64,000 nt of DNA from Diphasiastrum complanatum (lineage: Eukaryota; Streptophyta; Lycopodiopsida; Lycopodiales; Lycopodiaceae): NCBI GenBank assembly GCA_029204225.1, contig MU832554.1, positions 1 to 64,000 on the forward strand, read 5' to 3'. Under the pieces are notes generated by a model. That model did not search any database. It saw only the letters and a list, made by a program, of their open reading frames with translations, and was not told the origin of the DNA. Position 1 is the stretch's first letter. The number at the start of each line of letters is the position of its first letter. The translations under genes were made by a program, and so were the position numbers. Positions 21,101 through 28,340 of this stretch are shown here, piece after piece.

Positions 21101-24016
21101 CTAACTTTTATAAGAAATTTAATTATTTCTTTAAAAGGAGGGGTGAAGTGATGGATAAAATTCTATCAGAGGATCTATCAGTTGCACAGTTTTCGGAAGA
21201 GGCCAGATGATGTATGGAAATGTGATTATTTGAAAGCATTTTCGGACAAATCTAGAGTAAGATACAGAATTGGACCTTTTCGAAAAAGAGAAATTCTCTA
21301 GGGATTGTGTGGAACAATTTGGAACTAGGTCAGTGCATGTCATTGTTGCTGGGAACTTGGAACTGAAAATTTATCTTCCTTTACATATATGGTCTTTGCT
21401 TGCATTAGCTCCAATGTTGGACTCATACAAAAACTGAATGTAGGAGTTAATGGGTCACACAGTATAATATTGCCATGCCCAGTTTTTACTGGCCTCTGGC
21501 ATGAGGTATACTCAATCACTAAAAATAAATGGGCCACTTCCTTAGATTCCTATCTTCACTTTCTTGCAGCTTTGGCATAGAGTGGAAGTTGCAGGTAGCA
21601 GCCAATTCTAGAGACTCTAGTTCTCCCACCTCTCGTGTGTTTCTAATCTTTTGGATACTCATTGTTCTTGTTTGTTGCAGGTTTGTAGGGTCAAAAGCAT
21701 TAAAAACTCCCATCCTTTTTTTGCTTGAAGATCTTGCATGTGGATGGTTGAAGATGAAGATCCATTAAGATCTATTCTACCTTGTGCTTGGATCTTCATA
21801 TTGTTCTTTTTCTTAGGATTCTCATTAACAATGAATGCAGATCTTGCAAGGTAGATAAGTGTCTGTTGATGTTAAATTTCATGACTGTATGCATGCATTT
21901 CCGTTGGATGCAAGTTGAATCATGGCAATAGGTTTTCAGTACATATGCTGGTATTGGGAATTGAGCATGAGATGAGTCTGAGATTCTTGCATAGATGATT
22001 CCTATTCACGACGGCCATCATGTTAGGCGTGGACTCACTGGGCAGCCAAGTCCTCTACTTCATTGTGCACAATGTTAGGGAGAAGGCATACGCTCGTCTC
22101 AATAATGGGAACATGTTGCATGAATGGTAGTATTAAATCTATTGATTAACTTGATTATTATTGCATGTGAATGATTCTAAATTATACAGGAATGTAGCTC
22201 AAGGGGTTATGCATGTAGATACCATTGTTAATACTAGTAGTAGTGTAGGCTCAGTGAAATTGTTGACAAATATTCATACAGCTTGATTTGACTCAACTTT
22301 GCTTGAGCCTCATTGCTGCCTTTTGAATCTCTCATATATGTTAGCTCGGTTAGCCTGAAGATCATGCTCTATTTCTATTAGACGAATTAAATTTCAAAGC
22401 ACTCTTGACGAGAATAGTAGGATATGCTCAACGGTGCAGGGCTACCTGATAGCTTATTCTAGCCACAAATAGTCAGTACTATGTATATTATTCTTTTATT
22501 CAGATGTTCAAGCTTCCTATACTTCCAGTTTCTGGCCAAATGGATCCATTATCCGTTGAAACATCTAGGATTCACTGTTTGTATGCATGTGAACTTTTAG
22601 TATATGGTAAACATTATAACACTGCAGGCTTTGGCTTCTGAAGTTTTGCTGCATGTGAAATACAGGTGTATCCTCACATTACACACTATAGTAGGATAGA
22701 TGCCGCTACAAGTACATTGAAGCTGCATGCAATCAGGCCATGTAAATGTGGCGAACAATGCTTTCTAAGCTATGGTGCTCTTTCCAGTGCGGACCTTCTC
22801 ATGTTCTATGGTTTTGTCCTGAGGGATGACAACCCTTACGACACAATACCAATTGGTCAGTCAATGACACTCATCCATTACTATCGTTGCCTTATGATAG
22901 TAGTTTTTTATGAATTTCATCTCCACATGGTATACGCTATACGGGAATTTGATTAAAGCTGTCCTTCCAAATTTGTGATTTTGAAACTACCCCTCTTCAC
23001 CAGTACCTGTGTGGAAGTTAACAATGATTTTGTAGCAAAATAATTCTGAGAATGTTATGTATTACCTGATGTCAAATGAGTCTAATTGCCAAGGGTGTAT
23101 AAAATGTCTTGTGAATGAACTCAGCGTGCATCCTGTTTTGCAGAACTTGACGTGCCAGAACCTTCCAGTTCATCTCAAAAGAGTGAATTGCTCTCTCGAT
23201 ACAGCATCACAAGCTCACACATGTTGCGTGCTACATGGCTTTGCAAGAGTGCTTCCACCAAGAATAGTTTACCATCGAGGTTGCTTGCAGCACTGCGAAT
23301 CATTTTTATGGAAGAAAGTGAACTTGAGATTTTTGACGAAAATCCTCGGTATAGAATGGTAAGGTGTTCTTTCTATTTCTTTTTCTTCTTATGAAAGTAC
23401 TTTTGTATTTACTTGTTATTCTCAATATTTTGCTGTTTATTGAACTATGATTTGTCTCCTACAGATAAGCCCAGCTAATGAGAAAGCAGTATTTGAAGCT
23501 CTGTTGGCAATAGTTGACCCACTTCTGGGTCCTTTTCAAAATTTGGATGGGCATGATGGGTATAACTCTTGACAGATGTCTGGCTGTTGGTTTTCTATTT
23601 TTGAACTCCTCTTTTAGCCTTTGAAAGAGAAAGGAGGGAGTAGATGTCCAATTGCAATATGGGTATAACTCTTGACAGATATCTGGTTGTTGGTTTTCTA
23701 TTTTTAAACTCCTCGTTTAGCTTGTGAATAAGAAAAGGAAGGGAGTAGGTGTTCAGTTTGTTTAAAGTGACACAACCTTTAAATCTTGGATAATTGGTCG
23801 ATTTGGAAAAATTCACGGACATACGTGACACGTTCAGAGCTTTCGATGCCATCTTATATAGTGCCTTGATCTTTCTTTCTTTCCAGAATAGCAGGAGACG
23901 TTGACAGCTGCACCAATGAAGACTGGGATGTGAGGCTAGCCATACATTTCAAAGATCAGCAGCGCAGGATTCTGAGTTCTCTCCAAAGATCCTGCATTAA
24001 ATCATTGCATGAATGA
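2585..24016 (+). CDS. SET-domain protein lysine methyltransferase (Rubisco-LSMT/SETD3-like), eight exons, N-terminus not found
   Basis: Probable S-adenosylmethionine-dependent lysine methyltransferase of the plant group resembling Rubisco large-subunit methyltransferase and SETD3. Proposed exons are 2585-2707, 3001-3127, 3434-3510, 6548-6745, 22666-22855, 23144-23358, 23465-23559 and 23887-24016. All junctions use GT..AG, phases agree throughout, and the total is exactly 385 codons with a final TGA. The SET N-terminal part is [17 protein letters not shown] (exon 1). The SAM-contacting motif ILNHS ends exon 4 and the tyrosine motif GEQCFLSYG is in exon 5. Exons 6-8 match the C-terminal substrate-binding helical domain. 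Related proteins have roughly 80-100 more N-terminal residues, and I found no convincing exon for them between 1 and 2584. The real substrate cannot be inferred. No exon carries a stop or frameshift, so the gene appears functional. Confidence 0.87.
3001..3127 (+). CDS. SET gene exon 2
   Basis: Gives [17 protein letters not shown] then [12 protein letters not shown], matching the region after the first SET strands in LSMT-like proteins. The donor (gtaaac at 3128) is clear. The acceptor at 2999-3000 (gtgcag) was chosen because it keeps phase 0 with exon 1; the first few residues (CCHSWKV) are the least certain part of the model. Confidence 0.75.
3434..3510 (+). CDS. SET gene exon 3
   Basis: Seventy-seven bases after acceptor gcttag. 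It completes the split Gly codon and reads [19 protein letters not shown] and QAKE, the conserved helix before the HLRRQYD segment. Donor gtgtgt at 3511. Confidence 0.85.
3689..4065 (-). repeat. 3' LTR of the intron-3 copia remnant
   Basis: Begins tgttgag and ends ctaaca on the plus strand, pairing with 5261-5589. Boundaries come from this alignment by eye. Confidence 0.6.
4120..4728 (-). pseudogene. Copia gag and protease remnant
   Basis: The minus-strand frame from 4728 reads [16 protein letters not shown], matching the start of copia gag (UBN2-type) domains. A separate frame at 4356-4120 has [13 protein letters not shown], a decayed form of the copia protease motif W-x-I-D-S-G-A-S-x-H-M-T in which the catalytic-loop Gly is now Arg. 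Sequence between the two is broken. It is a non-functional fragment within the LTR-flanked remnant. Confidence 0.7.
5261..5589 (-). repeat. 5' LTR of the intron-3 copia remnant
   Basis: Diverged partner of the repeat at 3689-4065, about 50 bp shorter. The plus-strand tcgtatacca immediately to its left resembles a degenerate primer-binding site. Confidence 0.55.
5741..5800 (+). repeat. Terminal-repeat-like GTTCCGGAAC motif (single end)
   Basis: The sequence starts TTA then GTTGCCCG, passes through the palindrome GTTCCGGAAC-like core, and runs into an A-rich tract. The same order occurs inverted at 19921-20003 and in a diverged form at 13769-13850. It looks like one end of a DNA-transposon family; no inverted partner was seen nearby. 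Confidence 0.4.
6548..6745 (+). CDS. SET gene exon 4 (NHS motif)
   Basis: Sixty-six codons in phase 0 between acceptor atttcag and donor gtaagc. It begins [11 protein letters not shown], contains [17 protein letters not shown] and ends GILNHS. The NHS motif forms part of the cofactor pocket in SET enzymes. The next exon is 15.9 kb away. Confidence 0.92.
7768..7968 (+). repeat. Tandem repeat of a roughly 20-bp unit with a higher-order block
   Basis: Units of the form 'ctgacatgcaagcttta' repeat with small changes. They are organised into a larger block containing 'gacattaggc.atggatggtgtgacatgcaagcttc' that appears twice (about 7808 and 7896). The array ends at the GA tract bordering the LINE. 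Confidence 0.8.
8378..9306 (-). pseudogene. LINE ORF2 C-terminal region with zinc motif and poly-Asp tail
   Basis: Two overlapping minus frames (9306-8845 and 8830-8378) carry the part after the polymerase palm. The second contains [19 protein letters not shown], a C-x2-C..H..C arrangement like the zinc-binding region at the end of many plant LINE ORF2 proteins. It ends in a run of aspartates encoded by a (CAT)n microsatellite at about 8388-8420, then a stop at 8378-8380. A frameshift near 8840 separates the two frames. The antisense of the Asp run looks like a histidine run and is an artefact. Confidence 0.75.
9436..10408 (-). pseudogene. LINE reverse transcriptase domain, frameshifted
   Basis: Two frames overlap at 9926-10029 because of a shift. 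The first (10408-9926) reads [21 protein letters not shown] and [13 protein letters not shown], with the first catalytic Asp. The second (10029-9436) reads [19 protein letters not shown] and LLYADDVVL, the YADD active site. Motif spacing is normal, so only the shift prevents one continuous product. It would copy the element's RNA into DNA at the target site. Confidence 0.88.
10410..10890 (-). pseudogene. LINE ORF2 linker between endonuclease and reverse transcriptase
   Basis: All minus-strand frames are broken here by stops and shifts. Fragments such as PPWYDAECR, typical of the LINE region between the two enzymatic domains, can be read across frames. This is the most decayed part of the element's ORF2. 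Confidence 0.55.
10891..11856 (-). pseudogene. LINE AP endonuclease domain (EEP), uninterrupted frame
   Basis: A 321-codon minus frame covers the complete nicking endonuclease: [10 protein letters not shown] near the start, [10 protein letters not shown] (catalytic Glu), [11 protein letters not shown] (Asp/Asn), SVVDYLIGS, and TLSDHSFL (Asp/His). It would cut target DNA to prime reverse transcription. The frame begins about 50 residues before the domain and overlaps the presumed ORF1 stop at 11850-11852, so the native start is uncertain. All catalytic motifs are retained although the downstream frame is broken. Confidence 0.88.
11850..12090 (-). pseudogene. LINE ORF1 C-terminal fragment
   Basis: In the minus strand this reads [20 protein letters not shown] then [20 protein letters not shown] and [15 protein letters not shown] before a TAG at 11850-11852. 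This resembles the C-terminal domain of L1-type ORF1 RNA-binding proteins (RF..R..LKGT..ED..RDG). The frame meets a stop upstream near 12097, so only the end survives. Too short for the automated ORF cut-off, but well placed just before the endonuclease. Confidence 0.6.
12139..12215. repeat. Compound (GA)n(TG)n microsatellite
   Basis: About 28 GA units (12139-12194) followed by a short (TG)n run. Reading frames of alternating Arg and Glu across it are artefacts. Confidence 0.95.
12216..13765. other. Intronic sequence, nothing recognised
   Basis: AT-rich DNA without recognisable protein motifs or clear repeats. Open frames of up to 88 codons here (13141-13412, both strands) show no family features. 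Confidence 0.5.
13880..14055 (+). repeat. Foldback MITE copy 1, left part (interrupted by the chromovirus)
   Basis: Shares 'aaggacatggaatagtccta' and 'tatggtagaccggccctcc' with the complete copy at 18655-19206. It stops at 'gatcaatcctt' where the chromovirus LTR begins. Its truncated continuation is at 18605-18650. Confidence 0.75.
14056..14361 (+). repeat. 5' LTR of the chromovirus, missing its first 170 bp or so
   Basis: Aligns with 18299-18604 over 306 bp and ends ttgtgaca next to the primer site. The 3' LTR seems to begin at 18129, so this copy would lack the LTR start. Confidence 0.85.
14364..14375 (+). promoter_or_regulatory. Primer-binding site (initiator tRNA-Met type)
   Basis: TGGTATCAAAGC two bases after the 5' LTR end, one mismatch from the common TGGTATCAGAGC. 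Confidence 0.8.
15122..15811 (+). pseudogene. Chromovirus gag N-terminus joined in frame to reverse transcriptase
   Basis: Starts MEDDHVDTP with a Pro/Ser-rich leader, then a gag matrix-like segment ([34 protein letters not shown], split here for length). Directly after HFT comes [20 protein letters not shown] and [12 protein letters not shown] then FGLTNAP, which is reverse transcriptase. The rest of gag, its zinc knuckle, the protease and the first part of the polymerase are absent, by an in-frame deletion. The frame ends at TGA 15809-15811, just before the FIDDILV active site found in the following frame. Not a working polyprotein. Confidence 0.8.
15818..16640 (+). pseudogene. Chromovirus reverse transcriptase active site and RNase H
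   Basis: The frame 15818-16249 has [11 protein letters not shown] (the FIDD catalytic motif), GVEYLGHVV and [12 protein letters not shown] stop at 16247 is followed by RNase [35 protein letters not shown], and [11 protein letters not shown], then [18 protein letters not shown] and a decayed end DALS. Frame changes near 16250 and 16480 interrupt it. It would have removed RNA from the RNA-DNA hybrid. Confidence 0.85.
16665..17822 (+). pseudogene. Chromovirus integrase with internal stop codons
   Basis: The zinc-binding region shows [20 protein letters not shown] then RCTACQVNK. The catalytic core follows with [25 protein letters not shown] and [11 protein letters not shown], supplying the first two acidic residues; a stop at 17344 interrupts before [10 protein letters not shown], whose Glu completes the D,D,E triad. 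The later frame has [11 protein letters not shown] and SPFELNYGF, then [10 protein letters not shown]. Stops also occur near 16937 and 17821. Motif order and spacing are normal for gypsy integrases. Confidence 0.88.
17829..18107 (+). pseudogene. Chromovirus integrase C-terminus with chromodomain
   Basis: [17 protein letters not shown] is followed by [20 protein letters not shown] and [15 protein letters not shown]. The pattern (Y)LV.WK..P..DATWE is the chromodomain that chromoviruses use to target chromatin during integration. One stop (17821-17823) separates it from the preceding integrase frame. Confidence 0.85.
18112..18128 (+). promoter_or_regulatory. Polypurine tract of the chromovirus
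   Basis: Purine-rich agaggagggaaggat lies directly before the proposed 3' LTR start TGTTAGAGCC. It would prime plus-strand DNA synthesis. Confidence 0.65.
18129..18604 (+). repeat. 3' LTR of the chromovirus
   Basis: Starts TGTTAGAG after the polypurine tract and ends ttgtgaca. Only 18299-18604 has a counterpart in the 5' LTR. No 5-bp target duplication is visible, as expected if the 5' end was deleted. Confidence 0.75.
18605..18650 (+). repeat. Foldback MITE copy 1, right remnant
   Basis: Contains gaatccccacctcaa and tctgggtcctctcaaggtaa, both present in copy 2 at about 18920 and 19079. The outer part of the right arm is missing. Confidence 0.65.
18655..19206. mobile_element. Foldback MITE copy 2 with long terminal inverted repeats
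   Basis: A left arm starting ttaaggacatggaatagtcc (18655) is matched by an inverted right arm ending ggactattccatgtccttaa (19206). The arms extend about 125 bp each around a noncoding centre of roughly 300 bp. No coding sequence. TTAA at both tips could be part of the arms or a target duplication. A non-autonomous DNA element seems most likely. Confidence 0.75.
19207..19563 (-). pseudogene. Gypsy-type gag fragment
   Basis: Read minus from an ATG at 19561-19563: [20 protein letters not shown], later [38 protein letters not shown]. The last part matches the retrotransposon gag pattern in which a Trp-rich segment follows an A/G-K-A. Three in-frame stops (near MLK, after RD and after SSW) show decay. 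The fragment is cut off at its C-terminal side by the MITE end. Confidence 0.6.
20040..20760 (+). pseudogene. Ty3/gypsy RNase H end and integrase zinc-region fragment
   Basis: Plus-strand pieces read [30 protein letters not shown], the end of gypsy RNase H, followed by an open stretch (20296-20553) rich in Ser and charged residues and then [14 protein letters not shown], resembling the integrase zinc motif. Stops interrupt throughout. It is related to, but separate from, the chromovirus at 14-18.6 kb. Confidence 0.65.
20790..22665. other. Intronic sequence, nothing recognised
   Basis: AT-rich, no protein motifs or clear repeats. Short frames here show no family features. It ends at the acceptor of exon 5. 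Confidence 0.5.
22666..22855 (+). CDS. SET gene exon 5 (catalytic tyrosine)
   Basis: Starts [20 protein letters not shown] after acceptor atacag and contains [20 protein letters not shown] then [17 protein letters not shown]. The Tyr of FLSYG corresponds to the SET catalytic tyrosine. Ends one base into a Glu codon, donor gtcagt. Confidence 0.92.
23144..23358 (+). CDS. SET gene exon 6
   Basis: Completes the Glu codon and reads [20 protein letters not shown], then [10 protein letters not shown] and [11 protein letters not shown]. This is the start of the helical substrate-binding domain. Acceptor tttgcag, donor gtaagg. Confidence 0.9.
23465..23559 (+). CDS. SET gene exon 7
   Basis: [20 protein letters not shown] followed by [12 protein letters not shown]. 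Acceptor cctacag. The donor is gtataa at 23560; it gives the correct phase into exon 8. Confidence 0.87.
23587..23720 (+). repeat. Short duplication in intron 7
   Basis: 'gggtataactcttgacagat.tctgg.tgttggttttctattttt' appears at about 23558 and again at about 23660, a tandem duplication of roughly 100 bp. The first copy overlaps the donor of exon 7, so a spare donor-like site exists downstream. Confidence 0.65.
23887..24016 (+). CDS. SET gene exon 8 (last exon, stop TGA)
   Basis: Acceptor ttccag, then [33 protein letters not shown] and the terminal residues SLHE before TGA at 24014-24016. The helical end matches C-termini of LSMT-like proteins. Confidence 0.88.
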
Positions 24017-26182
24017 TTAAGAGTATGTGTAAGGCCACCTTGCTGAAAGGTTTATTACTTTCTTAAATCCAGAAACAAATTGTCTGGCACACGATGGAAT
24101 GTTCATATCTTGCATATGATTCTATAAAAATATAGAGCTTGCTTTATTTCATAATTGAGGTCTTTTTTAATTTGCATTTTCAAATTTGAAAAAAGGGTAA
24201 AATTAAAATTCAGATCCAGCTTTAAGTTTTTTATTTTATTTTAACAGTTTAAGGGAAGAGGATTTGAACCTCTACAAGGTTTAGCCTTGTCTTCCAAGCC
24301 CTTAGTCCTACACAAAGAGGTGGTTAATGACATTTGCAACAAAGTCAAATAGAACATATGCCACATCATCAAATATCCATACATATCAGAATCACGCGAG
24401 AATAGACAAGTTCTTTTACCAAAATTACAGATCCTCGTGTTTTAGCGATATGTCACCTTAGCAATTGGCTATACATATCAGGACCAAGAAAAAGTAATAT
24501 ATGTGAGGTTGCTTTTGTATGAAAATTTAGAGTACTCTCTATTGCTCAAATCCCACATTACAATCTGACAAATTAAAAAGGTAAAATTATCACTTAACTT
24601 TAGAGAGACCGTCGTACTCAACCAAGAAGTTGCAAATTATCACTGAACTTTAGAGAGACCATCGTACTCAACCAAGAAGCTGCAAATATAATTACATTAT
24701 CTACAACATTATCATCTATTAGTCTAAGGGAGAGTAGAATAACAATAAACCTGAATTTTGTAAGAAGTTATCAACACCTACAAGAACAAGACTTATAGCA
24801 TCAGTAAAAAATTGCAAACGGAGCCCACATTGCTAAAACTTCCTTACAAAGCTTTTGAAAGTCGTTCCTAGAAAGAATCTAAGGTATTCGAGAAGGTGCA
24901 ATGCAAATTAGTGTGACAACATGACTGGAGAAATCTAAAAGATTAGAGGTTCTATGTAAAACTTCGATCTACAAATATCAATCGTAGGGTTTAGGAGATG
25001 TGTATTCCATACATGAAATTTTGTGTCTTTATAAATGAGATGAGGTATTGAGATTAATAAGTCTTCCCAAGTCGAACTCTTCATTGGTCTAGTGATCCTT
25101 CCAATCAACCCTCGACTTCCAAAGGCAATACTATGTGTTGAGATTCGTGTGTGTACTCTTGTATATGTGCCATTCCCCTTCTCCTCGTTTGTTCATGAGT
25201 TAACTACATACTTGTTTAACCTTGAATAAAGAGATGAGCAGATGCTTACAATATTCACCTCGTCATGAGTTGTAGCCATGGCTTGACACACAAAAGTTAA
25301 TTGACATAAAAAAAAATGTGAGGACATCATGTTCTAGGACTTTTGATTTTATGAATTTTGTGTGTTTAGACCTCGCATTCTAGATAGGCAAAACAACTGA
25401 ATACCACAAAGGTCTACTTTGTCACCTAAAGTTTACATTCAATAAGTTTGAGTAAGTTTAAGTTTTTCTTTAATCCATCTCCCAACAACTTGATTGTGTC
25501 ATTAGCATATACTATCAAATATGTTCCAAGCTCATGTATTGTGTTTTGTTTGGTTATGTTTTTCTTGAGATAGATAGTTGTACTTTTTAGGCTTTTTGTG
25601 AAAGATATAATGGATCAATAAATTGTCACTAATAATAGTTGATCTTTATCTAATTATAATTTTGGGATTTTGTTTTATTTTGTAGGACATACAAAGTGTC
25701 TTCTACATTAGATGGCAAATTGGTTGACATTTTAGAGATGCTTCTTGAAGACTACTTAATTGATTGTTTGTAATGATCTAAAATTGCAAATACTTAGAAG
25801 CAATTATTCTGAGATACTGATCGTAAATATTGTGAATATTAACCCTCTTCAGAAGCTTATAACTTTTGATTGGCTCAACCAAATGGAATGAAACTGATTG
25901 CATCAGAAACTAGACAAAAATAGCTTCAAAACAAGCTATCTAGCAAGATTTTTGGATCAAACATGAAAGAGAACTCCCAAACTGAAATTGGATGTTCCTC
26001 ACACGTGTCTGATCACCTGATTCCGTACAATACTAGGTCAGACCCAATCAATGTCCTTTTGATCTCTTTTGATCCAAAATTGAATAAGATAGCTAGGAAA
26101 ATGGGTCTTGACAATTTCTAGCTCAAGATTGATGAAAATTTTTCACTTAGATGGATCAAAATGCATGGTAACCTTAGGTAGG
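24017..26182. other. Downstream intergenic sequence, nothing firm
   Basis: AT-rich with no recognised coding region. A duplicated phrase ('aaattatcacttaactttagagagacc' type, about 24585 and 24635) is present. The part next to 26183 would be the leader of the minus-strand copia element whose LTR follows, but no gag was found. Confidence 0.45.
24250..24320 (-). other. tRNA-like hairpin sequence (weak)
   Basis: On the minus strand, AGAGGTTCAAATCCTCT forms a T-arm with a 5-bp stem and 7-base loop, and the words TAAGGG and CCCTTA could pair as an acceptor end. A D-arm is missing. It may be a tRNA pseudogene or SINE head, or chance. Confidence 0.2.
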
Positions 26183-26196
26183 CTCTGATACCATGT
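26183..26196 (-). promoter_or_regulatory. Copia primer-binding site
   Basis: Plus strand ctctgatacca followed by tgt; on the minus strand this is TGGTATCAGAG, the tRNA-Met primer site beside the 5' LTR. Confidence 0.75.
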
Positions 26197-26933
26197 TGAA
26201 TTTCACACGTGTGGATTGTCCACTACATGTACTTGTGATCTCCTAAGGTGTGTAGATGCACCAAGATCAAGACTAGATTGAGATTCAAGATCTATCTTTG
26301 ATTCTATGGCAAAAACACACTACTACATGCATTCAATCACTTCCAACTCTCACTCACACGTGTGGGAAGTGTTCCAAAAGTATTCCAAGTAAAAACAAGC
26401 TGCTCTCCTCGGGTAGAGAGAGAAAAACCATCATGAGCTCTCGGGTAGAGAGAGAAAACTAGAAATTCAATGACACTCAAAATCCACTCAATCTCAAAAT
26501 CAATTAGATCCAAAATGAGGAGTACAATGATACTAGTAGATTCATGAGCTACCACTATGCTTAACTATGATTGGATCACACTTTGCCACCTCTTAATCCT
26601 ATTGGACCATTGATCCATGCACCTCTAAATTCTATTGGACTATATTCAAGCACACCTCAAATTCCTATTGGACCACATTTGGTTCCACCTCTAAAACCTA
26701 TTGGACCTCTTAAACTTCATCAAACAAAAGCATTACACTTGTTTACACTCTAATTGGAACAAGTTTGGCCTCCTACTCTATTTTGGCTCAATAGTGGCAT
26801 TACAAGTGGAAATGGATAATTTGCCATCTATGCCAAATTTGACCCTATCAACATCCTACACCTAAATGCTTGACTATGAAATTCTATGAGACCCCTATAT
26901 CAAACATTTTGATTTACTTTACAATTCTCCACA
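26197..26933 (-). repeat. Copia LTR, family A, copy 1
   Basis: About 737 bp, starting tgaatttcacacgtgtg and ending ctccaca on the plus strand; matches 34769-35501. The primer site to its left makes it the 5' LTR of a minus-strand element whose body is missing. It holds a 33-bp tandem array with CCAAT motifs. Confidence 0.8.
26570..26757 (-). repeat. 33-bp tandem repeat with CCAAT motifs in LTR family A
   Basis: ATTGG (CCAAT on the element's sense strand) occurs at 26570, 26601, 26634, 26667, 26700 and 26753. Four intervals are 31-33 bp. The shared core is cctattggacc. Confidence 0.8.
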
Positions 26934-27144
26934 CGTGGGAACATCCTCCACACATGTGAGATTCACTTACAAACTTCTGTCATAAAAAATACCAAGCTAG
27001 ATTTTTGCCAATTTCTCACAGTGATGTTAGGCCCCAGTTTGGCATCCTGCGAGTGTAACTCCAACTTGTGGTGCCATTAGTTCCTAGGGGTAAGAAAACA
27101 GTTTTGTCAAGTCTCAAGGTTTAAACTTAGACTCAAAAAGTTTC

Positions 27145-27175
27145 GTAAAAGTCAAAGTCAAAGTCAAAGTCAAGT
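27145..27175 (+). repeat. Short (AAAGTC)n tandem repeat
   Basis: 'gtcaaagtcaaagtcaaagtcaa', a 6-bp unit of about four copies. Confidence 0.85.
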
Positions 27176-27506
27176 TTCCAAAAGGGGACTTGCATTGTAT
27201 ATTGAGAATTGAATTGTTATGTCCCATAAGGAAAAGTGGAAATGAGAATCTACAAGTTCCTATAAAAGGAACCCCACTCTATGTAATTTTTCATTCATAA
27301 TACAAGAGAACAAAGCTTTGCCATTTTGGGTCCACATGTGCTCTACTTTGGTGTTTTGCTATTTTTTGCTTGACTTTGTGTTTTATGTTTTCTTTCTAAG
27401 TTCTTGCTAACTTAGCTCCAAGATTTAGCATGTGTGTTTGCTTTTAAGATAATTTAGTTAATATTGTTGGGAGAGAGAGGGTAGGAGGGTGTGGAGCCCA
27501 TGTTGG

Positions 27507-27508
<2 letters not shown>

Positions 27509-27557
<49 letters not shown>
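27509..27557. repeat. (GA)n microsatellite
   Basis: About 24 uninterrupted GA units. Confidence 0.95.
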
Positions 27558-27563
<6 letters not shown>

Positions 27564-27779
27564 CAATGGAGGTGAGTAGAGGTCCAATGAGTTTGAAGAC
27601 TTTTGTGACCATTGTGGAATCAAGAGATAGTTTACGCAAGCTCACAAACTTGAGAAAATGATCATCTATTTATACTAGTTACAAATGTCGCATGGGCTTA
27701 TCCAAATGTTGGTTGACGACAACCGTCTAGCTAGTTCGCAATTGGCAATTAGCCATATTGCAGTATTGCTTATCCAGTT

Positions 27780-27990
27780 AAAATCCGTACTTGTAAGATT
27801 CCATAAGCAAGCGTAAAGTTTTGTAGGTAGTCGTGAGCAAACATAAAAAGTTCGTAAACGACCATAAAGCATAAGCTCATAAGCCAGTGTAAAACGTAAG
27901 CCAGTAAGTAGTCATAAGAACCTGTAAGTAGACGTGAAAGTCCGGCGAGCTCATAGGCAAACATAAGAGGACGTAAGTAGACATGAGAGC
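27780..27990 (+). repeat. Degenerate short-period repeat rich in GTAAG/ATAAG
   Basis: Words such as cataag, cgtaag, gtaagtag and acgt(a/g)a recur every 10-15 bp over 200 bp with no exact unit. Its origin is not clear. Confidence 0.5.
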
Positions 27991-28027
27991 GTTCGACACA
28001 TATTTGTCGAACCTGCGAATAGTCACT

Positions 28028-28170
28028 TAATAATGTTTGTCGATGTTGTTGTCAACTCATTTGTTAACTATTCTTGTGTATTTCTCTAGACTGCGTGATA
28101 AGAGTAAATCTGCAGCAATTGAATAAATGAATGGATGTAGATTAGAGTGATAAGGATAATAATCCAACAC
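28028..28170 (+). repeat. Inverted repeat arm 1
   Basis: Matches the reverse complement of 28738-28880 at roughly 80% by eye, including cttgtgtatttct and ggatgtagatta. Confidence 0.7.
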
Positions 28171-28340
28171 CTGCCACCCGAGGTTGTGAAGTGGTATCAC
28201 AAAGTGCATTACCCTGTCCATCATCAAGAATGTCCACAAATGGTCCATCATCAAGAGGAATTCTATATTGATTCCAGTTAGAGCGTTGCATAGTAATAGT
28301 GTTCTAATATTACTAGACAATATCTTTTAATCGTAGGTCG

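Larger units (their letters stand above)
6746..22665 (+). other. Giant intron 4 of the SET gene, 15,920 bp
   Basis: The donor gtaagc at 6746 and acceptor atacag at 22665 join two exons that are contiguous in SET proteins. The intron holds a short-period repeat, a LINE, a chromovirus, a foldback MITE, and gypsy gag and RNase H pieces, in both orientations. Stretches at 6750-7540, 12200-13765 and 20790-22665 show nothing recognisable. Confidence 0.85.
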
